In this document: in pieces, positions 46,879-56,483 of the stretch
Layout of the letters: every line of letters starts with the position of its first letter
Numbering within the stretch: the first letter of the stretch is position 1
Assembly: GCA_963921195.1 (NCBI GenBank)
Contig: OY992536.1
Span: forward strand, 283,235,530 to 283,299,529
Length of the DNA stretch: 64,000 nt
From: Pegoplata infirma
Lineage: Eukaryota > Arthropoda > Insecta > Diptera > Anthomyiidae
Direction of reading: 5' to 3'
The notes under the pieces: generated by a model
Seen by the model: only the letters and a program-made list of their open reading frames with translations
Databases searched by the model: none
Told to the model about the DNA's origin: nothing
Position numbers and translations under genes: made by a program

Positions 46879-47935
46879 GAGGCATTCCACACCAAATGTC
46901 CCGCTACAGAAAAACATGTGTCCCGTAAATTTCTGAATAGGTTGTTCGGATAGTCCTATATGGAACTAAGAAAATTGAGTTTTTGGTTTTTCTAATTTTT
47001 AATAACTGGGCTTAGGAGGCGTGGTCAAATATTGCAAAATTGGCCAAATTTGTGTCGAGTTGCCTTGATTAACTATTTATCACATTAAAACGGAATGCAC
47101 CACAATCTCAAAAATTTACATTCTTATTTAGTTTTGTATGTGCTATCGATTAAATTTTTTTTTTTGAAAATTTTCAGAACCCGTTCTGAAAATTTCAATT
47201 TTTTAAAAAAAGTCAATTTATCAAAAATTCGGCCACTTTTTTTTTTTTTTAATTTTTTTTAAAGCTTAGAGGTTTATCCATCCACACAAAAAAAAAACAC
47301 GCGTTATTCTTTTTTTTTCTAGAAAATCGCATTTGAATTTTAAATTTCATAACAATTTTGTAATTTGCTTGTATTTCTTGTTTTAACGTTGCGAATGAGT
47401 ATTATTAATTGCATAAATATAGCTCATACGCTCTGTTGAAACAAGAAAATACAAGCAAATTACTAAATTGTTATGAAATTTAAAATTAAAATGCGATTTT
47501 CTTGAAAAAAAAAAAACAAAAACGCGTGTCTGAATTTTTGTGTGTGGATGGACAAACATCTAAACTTAAAAAAATAAAAAAAATGGCCAATATTTGACAA
47601 ATTGACTTTTTTGAAAAATGGTTAATTTCAGAACGGGTTCTGAAAATTTTCCAAAAAAAAAAATTTAATCGATAGCCAATAAAAACAATATAAGAATTTA
47701 AATTTTTAAGATTGTGGTACATTCCGTTATAATGTGATAAATATTTAATTAAGGCAACTCGCCACAAATTTGACCATTTTTCCAATATTTGACCGCGCCT
47801 TCTAAGACCAGTTTTTGAAAAATTTAAAAACCAAATGCGCAATATTCTAAGTTCCATATAGGGCTATCCTTAAAACCTATTCAGAAGTTTGCGGAATACA
47901 TGTTTTTTCGCTGGACATTTGGTGTGGAATGCCTC
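46879..47935. mobile_element. 1.06-kb fold-back element (GAGGCATTCCACACC ends)
   Basis: GAGGCATTCCACACCAAATG at the left is exactly inverted at the right end. The arms of about 480 bp are nearly complementary to a centre near 47410 (TACAAGCAAATTACTAAATT against its partner). The terminus resembles family H (GGGGCATTCCAGG), so they may be related. No transposase; the minus-strand frame at 47486-47857 is arm sequence without a recognisable domain. Confidence 0.72.
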
Positions 47936-48102
47936 ATATGTTTATGAAATACCATCTTACGTTTACCAACCCTGTTTATAATTGATATTTTTTTAAAAAT
48001 TGCTTACAATTTTCGTTAATATTTTTTTTTTTTTTAAATCATAAACCTTTACTACCATTAATTGGATATTTTTTTTTCATTACCTTTGAAACCAAGAAAT
48101 GA

Positions 48103-48106
48103 TATT
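48103..48106. repeat. Target-site duplication TATT (left) of the LTR element
   Basis: TATT precedes the left LTR and is repeated immediately after the right LTR at 61952-61955. A 4-bp duplication is usual for Ty3/Gypsy integrases. Confidence 0.8.
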
Positions 48107-51100
48107 TGTAGCATATCACGTGTAGTTTTTGGTTGGCAGATGGTAGGGTGAAGCAGAGCTAAAAGGGCACACTTTTTCACCAGCCTTATTGCTCGTCGGA
48201 GGGGAGGTTCGAAACTTTTGCCGCCTCTGTGCCAACTAGCCACAACAACAAATTTATTTATTTAGTGTGCATTTGAGAGGAAAGAAATAAAAAGTAAAAG
48301 ATGGAAACGGAAACAAACTTGACTACAAAGAATTCTAAAAGTTGCAAAGGTTAGATTATGATTAGGTGTTATCATCACAACCACTTTGCCCTCCCAGCCT
48401 TGATCATAATTAAAAATACCTGCAAAATAAAATTCAATATGATCCCACATTCTACCACAACGATTCCCCCAAAAGTTTAAATCAAAACAGTATCAATTTA
48501 AAATTATTCACAAATCATTATGATTTATTTATATAAAAAAAATTCATTTAGAAACAAAATAAAAATTAATAATAACCATTAAATTTATTTTAAAAATATT
48601 TGGGTTTGTAAGATTCATTAATAAACCGGAAAAAAAATTAATAAAGAAATTAACTAAATAAAATTATATAAGAATAAAAATTCAAAGTTAAAAAGGCTTA
48701 TTTCCGAATTTTACCTAAATACAAATATCCGAATTAAATACAAAATTATTTAAAACCGAAAAAAATGAAATTTAGCAAACGAAACTATTTTACTATGGGG
48801 ACGAAATATAACGCATTAGTGTTTCATGGGTTAATTTTTTGTAAAAATCGGTCATTGACCCGAAGGGAGAAACTCAAAATTTTTATAACGCGAAAATTAA
48901 CTTAACCAGCTTGAAATCGGTATTAAAAATTAAGGGCATTCATTGAAAATTATTAATACTTTATTTAAAAACAAAAATTTAATTAGTAAATCATTAATTT
49001 AAGCAAAAAAACTTATTTTTTTAATTTAATTTTCATTGTTTTAAGCTGGTCACTTTAATTTTTTTATTTAAATATTCTCAACAAAAAAACTAGAACAGAT
49101 GTTCATAAAAAAACTCAAAAAAAATATAATATGTATGTAAATATGTAACAAAACTGACTTACTGCATTAAGTGTTGTTGTTGTTGGTGATGTTAAATAAC
49201 TCTTAACTACTCTTGCTAATTAAAGTTTTTAAGAGACATGTTGCTAGGAAATGTTTAGCAACATTTTTAACATTTCAATGATTAAGAGAGTTTTAACTTG
49301 TTAATATGGGTGCTTTTAAATTTCGTTTTAATATTGGTAAATTATACCATGAAACACTTTACACTAGTATTGGGGTCTAAAATTAAATCAGGGAAAAGGA
49401 TATAATTTTTATTTTATATAAAAACACTTTTAATCATGATTTTGATTATTTTTGATTAATTCACAGCATCTGCATTTATAAGAGTAAATCCATATACATG
49501 TTGCACTAAAGATTTTTTTGAGGCATTGCCATGTCTAACAAATAGACAAGAGCCAAACAAGATCTATAATGTAAATATGTATATACGAATGTGTATGGCT
49601 TTACTAGTACTTAATGCAATTACATTAAACCACCAAAAATTTAAAATAAATCAAACAAGTGTTTAACACTAACCGACAATTATTCGGTTTTCAGAAAATA
49701 AAAAAATATAAAAATTAATATCCTTTTAAAACACTTTTAAAGCAAAAAGAAATTAAACAAAATTTATTAAAACAAAAAAAATAATTTCGGAAAGTTAACA
49801 CTACCACGAATGATTTTAAATATGTTTTCGAGTTAATTTGGGAGCAAATTATAAATTTAAATAAACCATTTTAAATCACAAATTTCCATAAATCGATTCG
49901 AATGGAATTAAATTTCGCGAGTTTCAGAAAAAAATTGAATTTTGATTTATTTGTCTTTGCACGATGTTAGAAAATTTTGTTGAACTGTGTAACTTTTTTC
50001 CTTATTTAGTTTTAAGCAAAATTCTTCTTCTCGTTATTAGTGTTGTTGTTCTTTGGAATGTCAAAAGAATAATTTTCTTAAGAATTTGTGCCTTTAAACT
50101 TTACACTATTTTTGATAAATTTATGGAAATTGCTAACCAAAATTACTATTTTTTTCAAACAAATTTTTATCAATTTTCACAAAACTTTCTGTCGGTAATT
50201 TTTGTTCACTTTCGAGGGATTTTTAAATAGTTTTTTTTTTTTTTTTCACTTTTCACCAACTATTTTGTCACCGAATTTCGTTGAACAAACCGCCACCGCA
50301 CACTTTAGAGTTGAACTGAAGCAGAGAAATCGATCAAGCAATAACCAGTTGAAGAGAACCAAAAAGCTTTTTCATCCACCAGCAATGAATTTTGCAACAA
50401 AGGTTTTGCTTTTCTATAGTGCACATTAAGTGCCAAATCTGCATAAAAGAATTTTTTTATGAGATTTTGTTTATTTGAAAAGAAAAATTTATATAAAAAT
50501 ATTTACCATTTAATTTGGCACTTTGAAAATTAAACAAAATAATCTGCCACACACCAAACCGGCTAATAAAATGAATTGTTTTTGAATTTATTGATTCAAA
50601 GATTTTGTTTCAGAATATCAGGGCCAGAATTCCAAATTTGTATAAGGACTAAAATTATAAATTTATAATTTTCCCAATGTCCAATTAAAGGCTATCGCTC
50701 TGAATAAAAGTGGGTTTATTCTGTCCAAAAGTGTTTTTTTAATTTAAATAAAATTTCTATAAAAAAAAAGGATACAAACAAAAAAAAAAATTGTTTGTCA
50801 GTAAAAATTAATTAAATTAATTCCTTGTAGAAATTAATTTGAATTTCTGTTGAAAAATACTTACTCCACAGGATAATTATTAAATATTTCAAAAAGGATT
50901 AAATCCTTAAAAAAAATTAAAAAAACACTTTAAAAAAAAACTTTCAATAAAAAAAACACTTTCACTTTATGTAAAGAGGCAACTTTATGCTCCAAAGACT
51001 TGACAGAATAATGGCAGAGAATTCTAATGTTTCTCAAATGAAAGCTCGGTTTTTAGAGCGTGATTTTGCATAATTGGCAATCTAACGCTTTTATTCCAAA

Positions 51101-51333
51101 ACCAATAGATTTTTATGTATACTCAAAAAATGTTTGAAAGCATAAATGAGAATAAAGAAAAACAATTGCAAATAATTAAAATAAAGGTGGTGGGTTTGTT
51201 TGACGTTTAGATGGCGTTAATAGTCGTGTAAAATATGATTTACAGCATAAATAAATCATGTAAAAATTTAAAAATTTAAATAAAATTTTACAAATATATT
51301 TGAAAAAAAAAAATTGTGGCAAGCGCCAGTACA
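48107..51333 (-). repeat. 3' LTR (3227 bp)
   Basis: Plus-strand text runs TGTAGCATATCACG ... GCGCCAGTACA, so it begins TG and ends CA. It matches 58725-61951 at a constant offset of 10618. In every part I compared the two copies are identical, except for two poly-A length changes (11 vs 10 near 50780; 11 vs 12 near 51305) that cancel in total length. Three short frames (62, 88 and 75 codons) are shared by both LTRs but have no recognisable domain. Confidence 0.95.
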
Positions 51334-51335
51334 AA

Positions 51336-51346
51336 TCCCCCCCGCC
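51336..51346 (-). other. Polypurine tract next to the 3' LTR
   Basis: On the minus strand GGCGGGGGGGA lies 2 bases before the LTR start (TGTACTGG...). This is the expected place for the RNase H-resistant primer of plus-strand DNA synthesis. One C interrupts the purines. Confidence 0.6.
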
Positions 51347-51423
51347 AAAATCAGACTTTGGGGGTTGAAGAATCAACACACAAGGCTGATCCCGCTTGCA
51401 AAATTAAAATTACAAAAAAAAAA

Positions 51424-54400
51424 TCATTGTTTTATATCTTTAGCATGGTAGTTTCCCAATAAATTTCCCCGTAAATCTTCAAGCTCATAGTAACTATTAC
51501 CTAGCTTGCTACGTACACGAGCCTTGACAAAAGTTGGAGCAAGTTTAGCATTGTAACCCTGTTCAAAATTACTCTGCTTAAAATTCCTACGGAAAACCTC
51601 TTGACCTACATCATAGGACACCTCTCTAGCTCTTAGGTTATAGGATCTTTCGTTTCTCTCAAACTGCTTTTGCATCTTTTCAGCAGCTCTTTTACCCATA
51701 ATTTGAATAGAGTCCTCACGATCAAAACGTACCGATCTATCTTCCAACATCTCAAGCTGTCGTAGAAGGGGATATGTAGTACCATTGGTAATCATATGTT
51801 GACCAAATGCAAGATAATACGGGGATGTCCCAATGGCTGAGTGGACTGCCGACCGTAGGGCACAACAAATATTGCTGAGCAGTTCATCCCAGTTCTTTTG
51901 ATCTGGTTTCACATATGATTTTATTGCCGATAAAACAGAACGGTTGACCCGCTCAGAAGCATTAGCTTGAGGGGCATGTACAGCAGTGTATGTATGGTGA
52001 ACACCATAACGTTTTAGAAAATCATTAAATTGGTTAGATTTAAATTGCGAACCATTGTCAGATACGATTATTTCAGGGACACCGAAAGTATGGAAAAGTT
52101 CCTGTTCCATATACTTGACGACGACATCTGAGGTAAATTTTTTTACAGCCTTGAGAAAAGGGAATTTTGAATAATGATCTAACACTATGAAAATACCAAT
52201 GTGCCCTGACCTAGACCTAGGGTATGGTCCTAAAAAATCTACATAGAGCTTTTGGAAAAAACGCTGGGTCCCAGTCGTCTTTCCCATAGGTGGTCTTAAA
52301 ATCTGATTAGGATGTTTGGACGCCTTACAAATTTCACAAGAATTTATATAATTTTTTACGTCTACCGCAAGATTTGGCCAGAAGTAAAATCTACGAATTT
52401 TCTCTAATGTTTTGTTAATACCGCCATGAGCTGACAAAGTGTCATCATGGGCTTTTCTAAGTACTTCTGGTACCATCTCTTTTGGTATCCATAATTTCCA
52501 CGCAAGATCGTCATGCACTTGTTCTCCCGTGGCATGTTCTGTTCGTCTGTAAAGGTAACCGTCAACAATCTTTAAGTCAGGCATTTTATCGATATTTTTC
52601 CCTATATTTTCAAGTAAGTTTTTATAATTGTCCGATTGAAAATGTGTGGACTTAAGATCCACGAAGACCCCGCTGTCATTTTCTAAACCAGACAGACTTA
52701 AAACACCTAATTCGGACAAGTCCTCGGTATTGGCCCTAGAAAGAGTATCCGGAACTATGTTCTGGGTACCACGCCTATGCTGAATGCTGAATTTATAACC
52801 TTGAAGTTTTAACGCCCATCGAGCAAGCCGCGTACTGAGGTCAGTCTGGGACATGAGCCACTTCAATGACGCATGGTCAGTGATGACAGTGAACTCATGC
52901 CCTTCAACATAAGCTCTGAATTTTTTTATACTAAGCAAAGCTGCCAAGCACTCTTGTTCGGTGACTGTATAGTTACGTTGGGCTTGGTTGAGTTTCTTAG
53001 ACATAAATGCTATAGGAACCTCTTCACCCTCCGCATTCTTTTGCACCAAGACGCTTCCTATCCCAGTTTTACTTGCATCACAATGTATATAGAACGGTTG
53101 TGAGAAATCAGGACTATGTAAAACGGGTGCAGTGCTCAAATAGGACTTTAAAATATCAAAAGCTTTTTGGGCTTCATCAGTCCACACAAACTTCTTTTTA
53201 CCTTTCAGCAAATCAGTTATAGGGGTAGTAACAGCAGCATAATTCCGTATAAACTTCCGGTACCAACCCGTCATTCCCAGAAATCTTCTAACTTGTTTTA
53301 CAGATCGCGGAACTGGGAAGTCAGTAATAGCAGACACTTTTTCCGGATCTGTCTGAATAACCCCATTACCAACCAAGTGTCCTAAATATTTTACTTCAGG
53401 GACACAGAAATGACTTTTTTCAACATTAATGGTCAGTCCAGAGTCCTTAATCTTTTGAGCAACAATTCTTAAGACGTCAAGATGTTTTTCGAAAGATTCA
53501 GAAATGATCAACAGATCATCGAGATAAACAAACACTTCCGCCCTGAGAGCCGGTGGTATAACCTTGTCCATTAACCGGGACATGGTTTGAGGAGCATTAC
53601 AAAGCCCAAAAGGCATAACGTTATAATGATATAACGGCCTCCCAGGAACGGTGAATGCTGTTTTATCTCTAGATCCTACATCCAACGGAATCTGCCAAAA
53701 AGCATCTTTGAGGTCCAAGCTAGTTATAAATTCCGCCTTAGGGAGTCTGCTGAGAATACCATCAATTTGTGGAAGGGGATAAGCATCACCTATCGTGACA
53801 GAGTTCAATTTGCGGCTATCCAAACAGAGTCTATTTTTCCCTGGCTTCCTATGCAAAACAACCGGTGAAGACCACGCACTGTTTGATTCCTCGATAACGC
53901 CTAACGCCAACATTCTGTCCAGCTCATCATAAATGAGTTTTTCCACAGCTGGAGAAACAGGAAAGTGCCTCTGTTTAATGGGCTTAGCATCACCCGTATC
54001 AATCACATGACACAGCACACTTGTCTTCCCTAGACCCTCCTTAGCAAATGATGGGAACAAGGTGATCACCTGCTGTAACCGCTGTCGCTGAATTTGAGTC
54101 AAAGGAATTTGATTAACAATTTCACAAATTGAAGAATTTTCCGAGCTACCAAAACGTTCTAAACCAGAAGGAAGTAAATTATACAAGTCCCAAAAATACA
54201 CGCCTAAAAACAAATTTCTCTCTAAACTGGGTATAATAAAAATCGTAATAATTTTTTCAACCCCCTTAAAACAAATTGAAGTCTCCACAAAACCAACTAC
54301 GTTTTGACTCCTTCCGTCAGCAGTTTTCACAGATGATTTCAACTTCCGGTATGGCATACCAGAAACTAAAAAGTTTTGAGCTGCTTCCGATCCAATGCAG

Positions 54401-54852
54401 CTGATTGAAGCTCCAGTATCCAGTAAACCTAAGAAGTTTTTACCAAAGAGAGTGACCTCAGCATATGGTCTCACGTCACAGGGTTTATCTAAGACAGAGC
54501 AAACGAACTTTTTCCTAAACTGCTTAACCTTTTGCCAAAAGCTTCGCATACGTAGAGTAGAGCGAGAAGAATTAGGGGTTTCATTAAAAATCCTATCACG
54601 AGCTTCGTTATACTCCTTCAACCGAATGTGAAAGGGTTTGAATCTCTGAGGAGTATTAGAAAAATCTGGTTTGTTATCAGAAACATTGGGTTTTGATAAA
54701 TTAAAAGTATGTCCGGTAGAATTTGTATTGCCAGTTAAATTAGTGTTATTTACAGTATCGCGTTTAAGAACTGAAATTACACATTGGTCTCTGTTACCTT
54801 GTTCTTTATTGGTTTGCGTGCACTTTTCTGTGCACCCAATTTCCCGTTTTTT
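51424..54852 (-). CDS. pol: Pol polyprotein (PR-RT-RNase H-IN), expressed by -1 frameshift
   Basis: Makes and integrates the element's DNA copy. There is no ATG at the start; the frame is entered by -1 slippage at 54846-54852. Numbering residues of the pol frame from the codon at 54858: aspartic protease D147-T-G-A; reverse transcriptase with LDLKDAF (D382) and YLDD at 445-448; RNase H with HCDAS (D594), EQE (E635) and TDHASL (D661); integrase zinc finger H804, H811, C841, C844, then catalytic D874, D934 and E969 (34 residues between the last two). The C-terminal ~100 residues are basic and carry no chromodomain that I can see. About 1140 residues, no internal stop or frameshift, ending TGA 91 bp from the 3' LTR, so there is no room for env. 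All catalytic residues are present. Confidence 0.95.
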   Translation of the reverse strand, partial: KKREIGCTEKCTQTNKEQGNRDQCVISVLKRDTVNNTNLTGNTNSTGHTFNLSKPNVSDNKPDFSNTPQRFKPFHIRLKEYNEARDRIFNETPNSSRSTLRMRSFWQKVKQFRKKFVCSVLDKPCDVRPYAEVTLFGKNFLGLLDTGASISCIGSEAAQNFLVSGMPYRKLKSSVKTADGRSQNVVGFVETSICFKGVEKIITIFIIPSLERNLFLGVYFWDLYNLLPSGLERFGSSENSSICEIVNQIPLTQIQRQRLQQVITLFPSFAKEGLGKTSVLCHVIDTGDAKPIKQRHFPVSPAVEKLIYDELDRMLALGVIEESNSAWSSPVVLHRKPGKNRLCLDSRKLNSVTIGDAYPLPQIDGILSRLPKAEFITSLDLKDAFWQIPLDVGSRDKTAFTVPGRPLYHYNVMPFGLCNAPQTMSRLMDKVIPPALRAEVFVYLDDLLIISESFEKHLDVLRIVAQKIKDSGLTINVEKSHFCVPEVKYLGHLVGNGVIQTDPEKVSAITDFPVPRSVKQVRRFLGMTGWYRKFIRNYAAVTTPITDLLKGKKKFVWTDEAQKAFDILKSYLSTAPVLHSPDFSQPFYIHCDASKTGIGSVLVQKNAEGEEVPIAFMSKKLNQAQRNYTVTEQECLAALLSIKKFRAYVEGHEFTVITDHASLKWLMSQTDLSTRLARWALKLQGYKFSIQHRRGTQNIVPDTLSRANTEDLSELGVLSLSGLENDSGVFVDLKSTHFQSDNYKNLLENIGKNIDKMPDLKIVDGYLYRRTEHATGEQVHDDLAWKLWIPKEMVPEVLRKAHDDTLSAHGGINKTLEKIRRFYFWPNLAVDVKNYINSCEICKASKHPNQILRPPMGKTTGTQRFFQKLYVDFLGPYPRSRSGHIGIFIVLDHYSKFPFLKAVKKFTSDVVVKYMEQELFHTFGVPEIIVSDNGSQFKSNQFNDFLKRYGVHHTYTAVHAPQANASERVNRSVLSAIKSYVKPDQKNWDELLSNICCALRSAVHSAIGTSPYYLAFGQHMITNGTTYPLLRQLEMLEDRSVRFDREDSIQIMGKRAAEKMQKQFERNERSYNLRAREVSYDVGQEVFRRNFKQSNFEQGYNAKLAPTFVKARVRSKLGNSYYELEDLRGNLLGNYHAKDIKQ

Positions 54853-56483
54853 GAACAAGATTCACAATTTGGTAAGTATGTGTCAGGTTTACCGCAACCA
54901 TAACAAAATATGTTTCTATTTTTGAAACAATGCTGATAAGTATGACCAGCTTCACGGCAGTTCCAACAAGTGATATTTAAAGCAGCTATTTCGTCTACGT
55001 CAAATTCTAACATTTCCTCACTATCGTTTTTGAAATCTTGTTCAACTTCAGAAATTCGTTTCTGAGTCGGCTGCGATTTCGAAAAACCATAGCTTGATTT
55101 GGGCTGGTTATCAGCCAAGAATTGTTCACGACGACGCAAAACTTTTCGAAGCTGTTGAACCGAATCAAATTTGGTATCTAAATACCTCGACTTAGTCTCA
55201 GGTAGTAAATTGCGACGCAATGCCTCAACTAAATCATCACCATGCAGTGGAGCCTCCATACGATCCACCAAGTCCATGATGGCTTCATAAAATGCATCAA
55301 AAGGCTCGTTAGATTTTTGCTTACGGGCTCGAATTAACTCTCGATAATCTTCATCCGAACGAATATCTCTATACTGCTCACGCAGAGCTTCACAGAAATC
55401 TACCCACACAAAAGGGTATTCCCTTTTATGATAACGCCAGTACCACTCACTAGCTTTACCGTCAAATAACAAATTGGCGTAATCGCATAACACCTCAAAA
55501 TTACCCCGCAAAGATCTTTTGGTCAATGATTTAATTCGATAAATAAATTTGTCAACGGGCATACAGTTTGGGGTGCCCGAATATTTCATTTTCCAATTGG
55601 AAATAATGTTAATGACTCTATCTGGACGGAAAAAGTCATAAGAGGAGGACGTATTAGACGCAGATGTCTGATATCCTGGGACAGCACCATTAGCTTCATA
55701 TTGCTCCCGTGAGGACGAGCTAGAGTCACTAGCTGGCTGAATACCTAGTAGTTCACGGAACGTTTGCTGCTCTACCGCAGGTAGAGTAGGCATCTGTGGC
55801 GAATTATGCTCTACAGCAGGTGGTGGCTGCCTTAGAGTCAAATTTGACTGAATTGAGGGGGGTGGCTGTCTCAGATCTACAGTCTGATAATTTGGTGGTG
55901 GTAAATTTAAATTCGAGCTAACATTCGGTGGCTGATTAATATTTAATTCTGCCATACTGGCTTGTAAATTAGATTTTACCAAGTCTGCAATTTGACTATT
56001 TAAGCCAGCAAGGAACTGAGCCTGCTGAGCAGCAAGAATAGTTGAAATCATATCTCTAAGAGACTCATTTTGGTCAGTATTTGAACGATTTGAATTTTCA
56101 CGATTTGAAGTATTCAAATTGGTATTAGGTATAACCTGGTTTGAAGTAGACGCTCCTGCACCATCTGATGTCGGATTTCCAACAAACGATCGATTGTGTT
56201 GGTCAACAGACTGAGACTGAGCCTGGCTTCTATTTGCAGAACGAGTCTGAATAGGGGTAGCACCTTGACCTGGAGGATCATTCACAATTCGTGTGTTACA
56301 GAGGGGACAATATGGTCTGGTTTTTAAACACTTCGAAAGACAAGCCTTGTGAAATATGTGATTGCAACAAGTTTGAATCAAAAGTGTCTTCGAGGTAATA
56401 GATTCTCCACATGCTCGGCATAATGGATGTTTATCGACAGGCTGAGCTGCACCAGGTGCCTGAAGTTCATCGTCACCAGTCAT
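54777..56483 (-). CDS. gag: Gag with N-terminal RING-H2 finger
   Basis: 568-residue structural protein that should form the particle and package the RNA. Residues 22-62 are a complete RING-H2 zinc finger: C22, C25, C40, H42, H45, C48, C59, C62, with the usual CxHxFHxxC and CPxC spacing. RING fingers usually act as ubiquitin E3 ligases; this is known for the fold, not shown here. A Gln/Asn/Ser/Pro-rich linker follows (about 65-285), then a capsid-type Retrotrans_gag region (about 290-470, with WKMKYSG, ANLLFDGKASEWYWRYH, EALREQYRD). Near the end are two knuckles: a standard CCHC (C506, C509, H514, C519), and a second (C527, C530, T535, C540) with Thr in place of His. ATG at 56483 is the first in the frame. 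The stop is at 54777, and the last 75 nt overlap pol. Confidence 0.93.
   Translation of the reverse strand: MTGDDELQAPGAAQPVDKHPLCRACGESITSKTLLIQTCCNHIFHKACLSKCLKTRPYCPLCNTRIVNDPPGQGATPIQTRSANRSQAQSQSVDQHNRSFVGNPTSDGAGASTSNQVIPNTNLNTSNRENSNRSNTDQNESLRDMISTILAAQQAQFLAGLNSQIADLVKSNLQASMAELNINQPPNVSSNLNLPPPNYQTVDLRQPPPSIQSNLTLRQPPPAVEHNSPQMPTLPAVEQQTFRELLGIQPASDSSSSSREQYEANGAVPGYQTSASNTSSSYDFFRPDRVINIISNWKMKYSGTPNCMPVDKFIYRIKSLTKRSLRGNFEVLCDYANLLFDGKASEWYWRYHKREYPFVWVDFCEALREQYRDIRSDEDYRELIRARKQKSNEPFDAFYEAIMDLVDRMEAPLHGDDLVEALRRNLLPETKSRYLDTKFDSVQQLRKVLRRREQFLADNQPKSSYGFSKSQPTQKRISEVEQDFKNDSEEMLEFDVDEIAALNITCWNCREAGHTYQHCFKNRNIFCYGCGKPDTYLPNCESCSKNGKLGAQKSARKPIKNKVTETNV
54818..54835 (-). promoter_or_regulatory. 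Hairpin downstream of the frameshift site
   Basis: GTGCAC-AGAAAA-GTGCAC on the minus strand: a perfect 6-bp stem with a 6-nt loop, 10 nt after the slippery heptamer. It is at about the distance expected for a frameshift stimulator, slightly longer than the common 5-9 nt. A larger pseudoknot cannot be excluded. Confidence 0.6.
54846..54852 (-). promoter_or_regulatory. -1 ribosomal frameshift heptamer A AAA AAC
   Basis: In gag frame the codons are TCA AAA AAC, so the heptamer A-AAA-AAC is in the correct register for simultaneous -1 slippage into pol. The same heptamer is used by several retroviruses. The pol frame is open from here onward and has no ATG near its start, so frameshifting is the only evident route to Pol. 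Confidence 0.88.

Noticed and set aside
48058..48243. Minus-strand frame spanning the left edge of the LTR element
   Set aside because: It crosses from LTR into flanking DNA; no domain and no reason to expect translation.
51334..51423. Search for an env gene downstream of pol
   Set aside because: Only 91 bp separate the pol stop from the 3' LTR; no frame is available.
52873..54925. Several plus-strand frames opposite gag/pol
   Set aside because: Shadows of the minus-strand pol and gag; no independent evidence.
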